DNA of 64,000 nucleotides from Ananas comosus (Eukaryota; Streptophyta; Magnoliopsida; Poales; Bromeliaceae): contig NC_033621.1 in NCBI RefSeq assembly GCF_001540865.1, positions 16,320,785 through 16,384,784 on the forward strand. The letters run 5' to 3'. Numbering within the stretch: position 1 is the stretch's first letter; every line of letters starts with the position of its first letter. A program made the position numbers and the translations under genes. Of the stretch, positions 35,701-47,700 are shown one piece after another. The notes below the pieces were generated by a model. That model did no database searches and was not told the DNA's origin. It saw only the letters and a program-made list of their open reading frames with translations.

Positions 35701-38700
35701 ACCCGCTCGACGAATCGTAATTCCGACTCCGCCAACGTGTTTGGACACCTAGCAATCAGGTTTACAAGGCCTCAAATGAGATCAATCTCATCTATTTCCA
35801 AAAATCCCATTTTGGGTGCCCTAGGGTTAGCATCATGCCATTTGCACTATGAAACCCTAGCCTCTAGCTCTAATCCACCAACAATGGTGCTAGAAGTCCA
35901 TTTGACCTCATCTCAAAACTCAAAACCTAAAAACCCTAAGTTCTCAAAGCTAGGGTTTGGTAGGTTACCTCTTGAGCTACACCAAAGAGAAAGGAGAGGG
36001 AGATGAAGGTGTCCAAGGCCTTCCTCTTGATCTCCTTCTTCTTCTCCTCCCTTTTTTTCTTCTTCTTTTCCTTCCTCTCCTTCTTGTTCTTCTTGTTCTT
36101 CTTCTCTTTCTAGAGAGAGAGAGGGAGCAAGAGAGAGTGTGAGAGAGAGATTGAATGAGAGGCTGAGGGAGAGAGAGAGGGCCTATATACCCCTCTATTG
36201 TAACAAAATCCATTTTAGCCCCTCAACTTTTCACCCTGTACACAGCCCTCACTGGGCATTCTGCGCCCAGAGGGACCGGTCCCTCGTCGGGGAGACCGGT
36301 CCCCGAGAGCAGTCCTGGCGGCCAGAAGGCCTCTTCGCGTTTGGGAACCGGTCTCTCCCTGGGAGATCGGTCCTCGGGAGACCGGTCCTCGCCTGAGAGA
36401 CCGGTCCCCGAGAGCTCGATTTTCAGGACTTAGCCGATTTTGGCCTTCTCTCGCTGGCGTCGCACACCGGGACCGGTCCCCTCAGCCAGGGACCGGTTGC
36501 ATCAAAGATCCCCAGCAACCACCAGCCTCGGGGACCGGTCTCTCCCTGCGAGGGACCTGTCCCCGAGAGCAACTTCAGCCCAGTGCAGGTTTTGCACTAT
36601 ATGCTCTCGCGGACTCAACTCCAATACACTTTTTGCGTTTTGGATAACTTTAGCTTTCCCGAAGGATACTCACTCGACAATTAGTCGATCCTGGATGAAG
36701 TACAACTCTCGGATTTCGAGAATTCACTTCCTTACATATGAAGTTGCGGTGGAATGTAATATACCGGATCTTAATATAAAAGTAAAAATAAATAAAAATA
36801 GTATGAGATACTATTTTTAATACTATTTTTATTAGACTTATAGAAGTAAAATATAAGTTGGAAATGACCTGTACTGAAATCGGAGCGAAAATAGAAGATT
36901 TAAAATTTTTTGTGAGAGACGGGGCAGATAAAGTAGCAGAAAATGCAGTGTCAGAAAATTATGAAAACTGGAGGATATGTCAGAATTATTTTTATGAGGC
37001 TAGATTTAAAGTTTCATCCCATTCTGACACCCGGAAGGTGGAGAATAAAATCGAATTGCTATCTGCTAGAGATTACAGTTCGGTAGAGCTTTCGGTGACC
37101 AAACAGGGTCGAAATTGAAAGATTAAAATTTCTTTGTACTTGTTAAGTAAAACCGAGCCTGACTGTCAAATTTGAGTGCAAACGGACATTTAGAAAGGCT
37201 CCGGCGAAAAACGTCAGTTTGTAGCTGCTAAACTGAAAGTGTATGCTACTATTGGGGTGGTTGACTATAAGTAGAAGCTACTAGTCTTCTTTTTCTCCCA
37301 CAGCCGAACACTCCACAACACCACACGTTCATGGTGGTAGTGAGAGAAACCCTCCCTTTCTCTCTCTAAATATCTCTCTCATCTCTCTATATTCCTCGCC
37401 TAAATTCGCGGCGTTGGCGGAGAGCGAGCTTGCGAACGCGTTGGAAGCAACGGTTCGAGTCTTCGTGCGCTCGGTTGAGTGGCGTGCTTTCGACTCGGCA
37501 TTCACAATTTCGGTAAGTGTTTAGGATTTGGTTAAATCCCTTATGCTTAGTATTCTAATGATCCCTAAACTACTAAATGCATGTTTCTCCATGAGATTGT
37601 GGGTTATTTGGAGTTTATATACATGCTAGGGCTTAGAAATGGGGGTTTTGCAATATGTGAGGGTTTGATCTAAATTGAACCTATATAAACCTAATTGCTA
37701 GGTATTCTAACGCGCTGGCGAAGTTGGTTCGGCGATTCGTCGAGCCTATGCGAAGATATTGAAGAAACGGCATTTTTAGCTTCGTTTCCGCCTGGAGGGC
37801 CGAGGCGACGTCCAAAAATTATGAAAATGGATTTATGGCATCGCGGCATCAAGCTGTAGACCTATAATTTCCGGATTGCGAATTGGTGGCCGTTTGGTGG
37901 CCGAGTCCGAGTTCGAGCCAAACCGGGCGGCGGGTGCCGCGGGAGGCCGATTGCAAGTGACGACAAGCAATCGGAACGCGATAATAGGTGGGGGGTGTCA
38001 TTCCGAAGCAACTGAGCTTCTTTCTATGTCCGAGTTAAATTGTTGATCATGTTTCATGAATTACTCTTATGCATTATAGGATAACTATTATAGATGTATC
38101 TCTTTTTATGCACTTGTATGTATACTTGTGTTACTTGCTCTTATTGTATTGCACTCTTTGTGCTTCTCTCCTTGTTGGATCATGTATGTATTGAATTATT
38201 TCTGGGCAAATTCTTTGTACATGATCCTGTGCTGAGCCTTGGGCGGACAGGAGGTGCTGTCCGTTCGGCGTCTGTTCGACGCGCCCGAACTGGACCAAAT
38301 TGGTAGCGGCCTCGGGGCGTGACAGAGTAAATGGTATCAGAGCAAGCTGAGAGCAAGTAAAGAGAGAGTCTAGGATTGACCTAGGAGACCCTAGGATGGT
38401 AAACCTTAGGGCTATAGGCGCGTGAGTGAGACGTGAATCTATACGGGTGGCGGAAGTTGATCGATTGGGTCGAAGTTGATTGTATGTCGCTAGTCGTGGC
38501 TAGAGATGGATTCAAGTGGTATGAGTTCTTGGCTCGAAGTAGTAGTGTTGGGCGGCCGACAACACGACGCTAAGAGTTTAGAATAAGTACACTTGTGTGC
38601 TTCCGCCTGATTTTAAGTGTTGAGTCGCGTTGTCTAGTAGTTGCGACGAGGTTAACGGGTTAAGTTAATTAACCAGGTTGTTGCGTTGCAGGACCTAATG

Positions 38701-41700
38701 TCCCCAAGATGCTACACGCGCAGATCAGTTCTGGCACCGCCTTCCGAGGTGCCAGAGCAGGCTGGACCTCTCGAGGTGCCACAGTTAGCTGGGCCTAGCG
38801 AGGTGCAGGAGTTACTGGCGCAAATGACCGCACTAGCTGGTTAGTTTGGGCGGCTCCAGGAGTTAATGGAGCGGCAAATGGCAGCGGTGGCTGCGATGGC
38901 GACTGGATGTCGTGACCCGCCCGCACCCTCGGTACGCGCGCCTGAAGTGGCTGAGGGTGAGGGCATAGCGGCGGTTCCGGTGGCGGCACATCCCCCGCCG
39001 GCAAGTGTTCCTCCGGCGGCTTCGGGTTCGGCGACACTCGATGCGGCGGCCGAGGAGATGGAGCGAGAGCATTCGTTGACGGCTCTTATCAGATTCAAGA
39101 AGTTCAACCCACCAATCATTGAAGGGGATAAAGTGGAGCCGTCGATGGTGGAGTCATGGATTGACTCAATGGAGACACTTTTTGAGGATCTCTATACCTC
39201 GGAGAAAGACAAGGTGTATCTCGCCACCCATTGCCTTGGGAAAGCGGCGAAGGTGTGGTGGAAACGGGTGAAGCGAGATCGGCCTTCTGACCTTCCACCT
39301 ATGTTATGGGAGGAGTTTAAGAGGGCAATGTTCGCCAACTATTTTCCCGACACGGTGAAGCGAAAACTGCAGGAGAAGTTTCGCAAGTCGAGGCAGGGGG
39401 ATCGCTCGGTAGCGGACTACGAGCAAGAGTTCTCCCACATCATAGATTGTGTCCCGGAGGTTGTTCGAGATGACCGGGACCGGGCCGACTGGTTCTTGCG
39501 AGGACTTCGGCCGGGGATTTATAAGGCCGTGCAAATATTCAAGCTCACTACCTTTGCTGAGGTTTTTGATCGAGCATTGTGGGCGGAGCATGGCGATGCC
39601 CACGTGCGAGAAGAACGAGAGGCGTCCGAGAAGGACAAGGCGAGGAAACGGCCTGGCAATAGCTCGGGGGGACAGTCAAGTTCCAAGAAGCCCCTGAAGT
39701 ACCCAAAGAGACAGTCCGAGAGCTTGGGACCTATGCGATGTGTGATCTGTGGTGGGGAGCATCGCGCAGGAAACTATGAGCATAGGGCGGGATGGTGCTT
39801 CAGGTGTGGTCAGGCGGGGCATATTAGCCGTCAATGCCCAGAGGGATCGCCGCCTGCCCCGACTGCAGCATCCGCCCCGGCGGCCCTGAGGCGATTTGGT
39901 GGAGTTTCACTTGCTGCCATGTCTGCAGGACATGCGATGGCGCCGCGTCAGCTTGAGGTGACCCGGTCGGCTTCTAGTGGTCGAGTGTTTGCCGCTCAAG
40001 CGGAGCGACCTGCTGGGGTCGAGGAGCGTGACATCGTGCCAGGTATGATTTAATTAAAGTAATCATACGCTTCTGCATGATGTAGATTTCAGAAATTGCA
40101 TGCATTTACCTTGTGATCATTTACTACTACTTATACATAAGTATAGTAGGGACCAGGACATGGGTTAGTGTAGCTACCCAAGCGTGCATAAATCGTGGTA
40201 GTGCGTCGCCTACCTAAATGGATAGGTGATTGGTCGGTGCCGGCGGGTTGCTGGTGGTGAACTAAGAACAAAACTCGTGGTAGAGCGATTGGTTAGTGGC
40301 TGAGCATAGGCACATGGATCTAGTGGTACCTTGAAATGAGGTGGGTGAGTCGTGCTCGTGTAGCCGGTGAGCATAGGCAGGGTTGCCTAATGCCGGACTT
40401 AGTACGGCGTATAGAGCGCTCGAGTAGGGTTACTCGTGGAGTGCGGTGTTGACTCAGCCGGGGGAGTGCGTAGGCAATAGCACTGCAGCATTGCTAGGTG
40501 TGAAGCGTGCCTGGGATCACTCGTGGGGCTGATGGCTCGCACTGGGTGCTTAGGAGCCGATAGTGACGTGTGTTGCTCGGGTGAGCGTGTCGCGTGAGAC
40601 GACGGTTGCGGGTATTGCTTGAGGACGATCCGTGCCTGGACCACCCGTGGACTGTGGAGCCTGTGTCCATGTGGACAGGCGTAGTCAGCTGAGAGTGACA
40701 GCGGCCCGGGATAGGGCAGAGATTTGGTCGGGACGGTAGCCCGAGCTTAGACCCGGGAGCCTGGAATGCCACGTATTAGATCGTGTGATCGCGGATGCAC
40801 TGAGAGTGCAATTGTGACCCAACCCGAGGACTTGACGTGGTTTGGGGTCTTAGTTGCTCCTGGTTGGAGTGTGTGCAAATTCCCAAGTGAGAATCTCGCC
40901 CAGTGCTGATTGGGTCTACGCTGGCGAGCGAGAGACGCTAAGTGTTGAGACGGGTTTAGGCGATAAGCCTACGTAGGATTGGTGACCATTGGTTTACCTG
41001 TGGAAACCGAGGTAATCGGTTTGGTCGGTAACTCAGTTAGTGAGTTGGCATGGATTCGTGAACAGAGTGTTCGTGTGAATTCGTTGCAAGAACGAATTGA
41101 TATTAGCCGCGGCAATGGAAAGAGAAAATAAAGTGGTCTCTTAGAGACACTGGAAGGCCGGATAGCCACGCGAGATTGCGGATACTGCTCTTTTGAGGAT
41201 CGAGATTAGGGATGTGCAGAAGTGTGCCATCTCGTAGTAGAGCAAAGATCCAATTGTGATGGTAGCACTTGCGATGGGTCGATACACCAATGATATTGCT
41301 TCTAGGCAATGCCGGTGATCGAATCGAAGTGTACTCCCTGGATTCGATAGCAAGTGGTGTTGGAGCGTGAAGAGTCGTTGAGCGTCGACTTACGCTGCCA
41401 CCGAGACTTGCGGAGCCGTAATGCACTTTTGGTGTTGCGCTTAGCAAACGTGAGTGAGACTGGCCTCACATCCTCCATAGTGGGCCTTTGGATAGTTCCG
41501 ATGAGAGAAAGGCCACTCCGGAGTGAAAAAATGCATTGTTACCCTCAGATGCTCGATAAATCGAATTGAGATGGGGTTTGAGTTTTGAGGACGAAACTCT
41601 TTTTAAGGAGGGGAGGATGTAAGGTGCCAAACTTCTGTAGTTATGAAGTTGCGGTGGAATGTAATATACCGGATCTTAATATAAAAGTGAAAATAAATAA

Positions 41701-44700
41701 AAATAGTATGAGATACTATTTTCATTGGACTTATAGAAGTAAAGTATAAGTTGGAAATGACCTGTGCTGAAATCGGAGCGAAAACAGAAGATTTAGAATT
41801 TTCTGTGAGAGACGGGGCAGATAAATTAGCAGAAAATGCAGTGTCAGAAAATTATGAAAACTGGAGGATATTTCAGAATTATTTTTATGAGGCTAGATTT
41901 AAAGTTTCATCCCATTCTGACACCTGGAAGGTGGAGAATAAAATCGAATTGCTATCTGCTAGAGATTACAGTTCGGTAGAGCTTTCGGTGACCAAACAGG
42001 GTCGAAATTGAAAGATTAAAATTTCTTTGTACTTGTTAAGTAAAACCGAGCCTGACTGTCAAATTTGAGTGCAAACGGACATTTAGAAAGGCTCCGGCGA
42101 AAAACGTCAGTTTGTAGCTGCTAAACTGAAAGTGTATGCTACTATTGGGGTGGTTGACTATAAGTAGAAGCTACTAGTCTTCTTTTTCTCCCACAGCCGA
42201 ACACTCCACAACACCACACGTTCATGGTGGTAGTGAGAGAAACCCTCCCTTTCTCTCTCTAAATATCTCTCTCATCTCTCTATATTCCTCGCCTAAATTC
42301 GCGGCGTTGGCGGAGAGCGAGCTTGCGAACGCGTTGGAAGCAACGGTTCGAGTCTTCGTGCGCTCGGTTGAGTGGCGTGCTTTCGACTCGGCATTCACAA
42401 TTTCGGTAAGTGTTTAGGATTTGGTTAAATCCCTTATGCTTAGTATTCTAATGATCCCTAAACTACTAAATGCATGTTTCTCCATGAGATTGTGGGTTAT
42501 TTGGAGTTTATATACATGCTAGGGCTTAGAAATGGGGGTTTTGCAATATGTGAGGGTTTGATCTAAATTGAACCTATATAAACCTAATTGCTAGGTATTC
42601 TAACGCGCTGGCGAAGTTGGTTCGGCGATTCGTCGAGCCTATGCGAAGATATTGAAGAAACGGCATTTTTAGCTTCGTTTCCGCCTGGAGGGCCGAGGCG
42701 ACGTCCAAAAATTATGAAAATGGATTTATGGCATCGCGGCATCAAGCTGTAGACCTATAATTTCCGGATTGCGAATTGGTGGCCGTTTGGTGGCCGAGTC
42801 CGAGTTCGAGCCAAACCGGGCGGCGGGTGCCGCGGGAGGCCGATTGCAAGTGACGACAAGCAATCGGAACGCGATAATAGGTGGGAGGTGTCATCCCGAA
42901 GCAACTGAGCTTCTTTCTATGTCCAAGTTAAATTGTTGATCATGTTTCATGAATTACTCTTATGCATTATAGGATAACTATTATAGATGTATCTCTCTTT
43001 ATGCACTTGTATGTATACTTGTGTTACTTGCTCTTATTGTATTGCACTCTTTGTGCTTCTCTCCTTGTTGGATCATGTATGTATTGAATTATTTCTGGGC
43101 AAATTCTTTGTACATGATCCTGTGCTGAGCCTTGGGCGGACAGGGGAGGTGCTGTCCGTTCGGCGTCTGTTCGACGCGCCCGAACCGGACCAAATTGGTA
43201 GCGGTCTCGGGGCGTGACATCACCTATCCTAGAACTATAGGTCTAACACGCTTAATCTTCTTAACCTCTTGAGCTTATCATTGCTCAAAATGCTATAACC
43301 AGGTTAAGAGATTTAGCCTATTATATTTTATATATAGGACTTCCAAATCCTAGGGGTGTCACGCCTCGGATCCGACTATTCGGATCCGAACCGCAACAAC
43401 CGACCACGAATCTGGAGGAACCTTTGAAAACGGAAGAACTTAAGTAGATCCAAAGCCACTTTCTTGATTAAGGACTAAATAAAACAATTCATTAATTAAA
43501 ACGAAGGTGAGCAATAACTGTTAAAAGTCCACTTGTAGTGAACAAGAATAAATAAATCATTCTATTCAATCTTGCTCAAATCAAAATATTCTGTGTCCAT
43601 AAAATTAAGTCTATCTAATGAGTTCTCGCCGGTTAATAATCTCGCACGCCCCGACTATTGGTACCTGAAGCGGTAGACAACCAAAAGTAAGTACAACGCT
43701 TAACAAGAAATTTACTTTCAAGAATAAATAATAATTTTAAATTGAAACCGCAGCAGTTATAAGTCGGAGTGCCTCCACTTTATTGCTCTAACCACGAGAG
43801 CTACATTATGCACCGTCCTTCCTCGAGAATCGCGTACAGAACAACTTCCTCTCCTCCTAGGTATCTGATTGCATCAGTCGTAAATAATAATATACATTTT
43901 AATAATAACGTGTAAGAGTAAATAAAACAGAATAACCAACAAATAATTAAAAACCCATTCGGGTGTACTAGCAACTAGCAAACAAAACAGGTAATAATTG
44001 TATCCCGGACCCACTCGGATCTACACATTTTCTACCATTTACAGAAATATTTACTTGCCTCTATTAGCGCTCAAAAATTTGTCACGTTCTAATATTGTGG
44101 TTTCACAACAGTCCCAGCACCTAGCTACAAAAAGACCAAATAAAATAAATTTTCAAGCATACCTCTTTAAATATTAAAAATTTTACAAAAAATATATAGT
44201 AAATCTAGTCAATTATACCATACGATCCCATTTGTATTTTTGAGACGAGTTCAATGATGCTTGAATCACTCAATTTCGGCTTACGGATGAAACGTTATGC
44301 CCCCTTTATGAATTAGTCCCTGAAATAAAAAATGTTATTTATAGATTGGTCCCTGACTGCTCAATTAAGCCATTAATAGCTTCTAGAATTCGCTGCACTC
44401 GGTCCAACACCAGTAGCATGCACTAGAGGCTATTCCGGTCTATTTTAACATATAAAATAGGACTAAAGTATGCTAGATAACAAATAATTGCATCTAAGAA
44501 ATTATTACGATAGATTAAACCCCAAGGTATACTAATTTATGCAAAATTTTATTATGATCCACCGCGGATGAGGTCTAGCCAGATCTAAGCAGGGTTATCC
44601 TCTTCTTTCTCTTCTCATCTTCTCCGATGAAATGTCCTCTCAAATCTACTTCGCATTATCATGCTCGCCGCCCAAATGAAATCGGCCCAACGCAAGAAAG

Positions 44701-47700
44701 TTGGTTGACGGCCTTTATGGGAATAATGGCCATGGCAGCGGCGGCAGCGGACGTGGGTCTACTATATACGACAACCATGAGAGATAGGAAAAAGAAAATA
44801 TAAAGAAGGTGAGATAAAGGAGAGAAATTTAATGAAAACTCATGTGTGCCGTTCTCGTCTTGCAATCGCCGGATTCATTCCCAATTGCCGTTGATCTTTC
44901 ACGTGCACGCAGAGAAGCCGGCCACAACCCCCAGCCGTACAACATCCCCAAACACATATTTATAGGTAAAAGATTAGGGTAATCCTAATCTTAGTCTAAT
45001 TAAAATTAGAGTTTAATTAATCCAAATTAAATCTAATAAATCAGCTTAATTCGGTGGCACAAATTAATCGAAACTTATATTATTGTGTTCATCTCAATAC
45101 CCTAATCACGCTTGCATATTATAATTTCAAATTTAAATTAATTGGGTACAGGTATTACATCTCACCCCCCTTAAAAGAAATTTTGTTCCTGAAATTTACT
45201 CACCAGAATCTAGGAAGAGCTGAGGATACTTGCATTGTATCTCCTCTTTGAGTTTTCATGTCGCCTCATTCTCCGCATGATGCCTCTATAGCACCCGTAA
45301 CAGCTAGACAGCCTTTTTTTGTAGAACCTGTTCCCTTGATTCAAGATTTGGATAGATTGCTTCTTGTACGATAAGCCCTCTTGCAGCAGAATCGGAGAAT
45401 AGTTGATGTTGTGTTTTGGATCTTGAATATACTTTCGCAACATTGATACATGGATCACATTATGCACCCTCGCAAGAGAACGGTAATGCCACTCGGTACG
45501 CCACGTCATTGACTCGTTCCAATATCTCAAAAGATCCAATGTAACGCGAACTCAACTTTCCTCGAAACCCAAACTATATTACTCCTTTGGTTGGCGACAC
45601 TTGTAGGAACACGTAATCAATGACTGTGAATTCCAACATTGGCCGGCGATTATCACTGTAGCTTTTTTGTTTATTCTACGCAGCTCGCAGTTGCTCTTGC
45701 ACGACCCACACTTTTTCTTCTGCCTATCGGACCAACTCAGGTCCTAGTATCTGTCTGTCACCCACATCATCCCAGTGGATAGGCGATCTGCATTTTCTAT
45801 CATAGAGAGCTCCAAATGGGGGCATCTGTAAGTTGGCTTGGTAACTATTATTGTATGCAAACTCCATAAATGGTAGGTGCTGGTCGCATGTTTCACTCCA
45901 GCCAATTACGCATGCTCACAACATATCCTCCAAGATCTGTATCGTGCGTTTTGACTGACCATCACTTTGTGGATGGTATGCTCTACTCATATCCAAGCGA
46001 GTCCATAAAGCCTCTTGCAAGCTCTGCCAAAATCATGACACAAATCGCGAATCCTGATTTGAAATGATGGACACCGGGACACTATGTAGCCTCACCACAT
46101 CTTTGATATATATAACTCTACAAGCTTCTCCAGAGGGTAATTCACCTTAATCGGTATGAAGTGTGCGGACTTAGACAGTTGGTCGATGACCATCAAATCG
46201 CGTTGAATCTTTGACTATGTACGTAGTAACCCTACTCAACCGCCGAGATCAACCGCCATTTCAGCTCTTGAAAATTCTCCTTGTACTCATCGGTTCATAC
46301 GAATGTTGCTCTTTTTTGTATCAACCACGTCAAAGGAACCGTGATCCAAGAGAACCCCTCTACTAACTGCCTATGATAGCTAGGTAAGCCCAGAAAGGTG
46401 CGAACCTTGGTAGCATTTGTGGGCCTCGACCATGCTTCCCTAGCTTCGACCTCTTTTCTATCAACCGAGATACCACCCTTGGACACCACATATCCTAAGA
46501 AAGAACTCTTCCAACTAGAAGTCGCATTTCTTTAACTTACATAAGTTTTCGAACTCGTAGGACTTGGAGAATAATTCTCAGGTGCTGTTCGTGCTGCTTC
46601 GCACTCCGCGAGTAAATAAGGATGTTATCAATAAACAGTAGAACAAACTAGTCCAGATAGGGCTTGAAGATCTGATTCATTAGGTCCATAAATGCAACTG
46701 GAGCGTTCGTCAACCCGAACTGCATCACAAGGAACTTTTAATGTTTGTAGCGAGTTCGAAACGCCGTCTTGGGAATATCTTCAGCTTTGATCTTTAACTG
46801 ATGGTAGCTTGACTGCAAGTCGATTTTCGAGAAAATCTGAAAAACCTGTAGCTGATCGAATAGGTCATCAATACGGGGTAGAGGATACTTATTCTTTATC
46901 GTAATTGGATTCAACTCTCTGTAGTCAATACACAGTCGTAGGCCTCCATCTTTTTTTTATGAACAAGACGTGTGCATTGCATGGTGAGACACTCGGTCGA
47001 ATAAAACCTTTATCAAGTAGCTCATATAGTTGGTCTTTTTCTGTAGCTAGTTTTTCAACTCCTGCAACTCTGCGGCAGCTATCCGATACGGGGCTTTAGA
47101 GATAGGTTCCGCACACGGAGCCAAATCAATCGTGAACTCGATCTCTCGATTCGGTGGCAGCCCTGACAAATCGGCTGGGAAAACGTTTGGAATCTTTTCA
47201 AGCTTTGGCTGCCCTTTCTGCTAGTCTACCACGGAATCCCTCACAACAGGAATCTTTTCAAGCTTTGGCTGCCCTTTCTATTAGTCCACCACGGACGCTA
47301 AGATAGCGAAGCACCATGTCACAGACTTAGTGATTTTGCTTGCCAAAGCCCATGCGGTGCCTACCCTCAAAGACTAAGTGCAAGAAAGAGAAAACGAGAT
47401 AGAGGGATAGAGGTTTTGCAAAAACTAAGTATTCTATTACTTAGAGGCAAAAATTACAGATACACTCTCTCTACTCTCTCTATTCACATGGCCCTAGCTG
47501 ACCTACCTATTTATAGGCTGTAAAGTATATTGAACTTGGCTACTAACCAGCCACAATAACTCACCCACTAAGCCCAATAACACTTAGAAAACAATTCTCA
47601 TAATTACAAGGTGAACCCAAAGGTTGCCCTATGACTTTTGGGTTTTCGCTTGCAGTTTTGGAGGCTTTAATTCCAGTTGTTGCATGACCCCTTGTCTTCC

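Larger units (their letters stand above)
34029..38324 (+). repeat. 5' LTR of element E, split by solo LTR D
   Basis: TGTAAGGTGCCAAACTTCTG starts it. It breaks at 34057 and resumes at 36742 with AGTTGCGGTGGAATGTAATA, in register with the 3' LTR. TATA-like GACTATAAGTAG is at about 37264-37275. Frames at 36858-37118 and 38094-38306 recur in the 3' LTR and are not genes. Confidence 0.9.
34029..43219 (+). mobile_element. Gag-only LTR retrotransposon E, Ty3/gypsy type
   Basis: Flanked by TCACC (34024-34028 and 43220-43224). The LTRs start TGTAAGGTGCC and end CGGGGCGTGACA: 5' LTR 34029-38324 (about 1612 bp without the inserted solo LTR D and its repeat) and 3' LTR 41618-43219 (1602 bp). A tRNA-iMet-type primer site at 38332 and a polypurine tract at 41604-41617 are present. 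The internal region is only 3.3 kb and encodes gag. No protease, reverse transcriptase or integrase is seen, so it must have depended on another element. The LTRs look about 98-99% identical by eye, implying a fairly recent insertion. Confidence 0.93.

Noticed and set aside
36858..37118. 86-codon frame repeated at 41751-42011
   Set aside because: The two copies are the same positions of the 5' and 3' LTRs, so conservation reflects LTR identity and not coding function.
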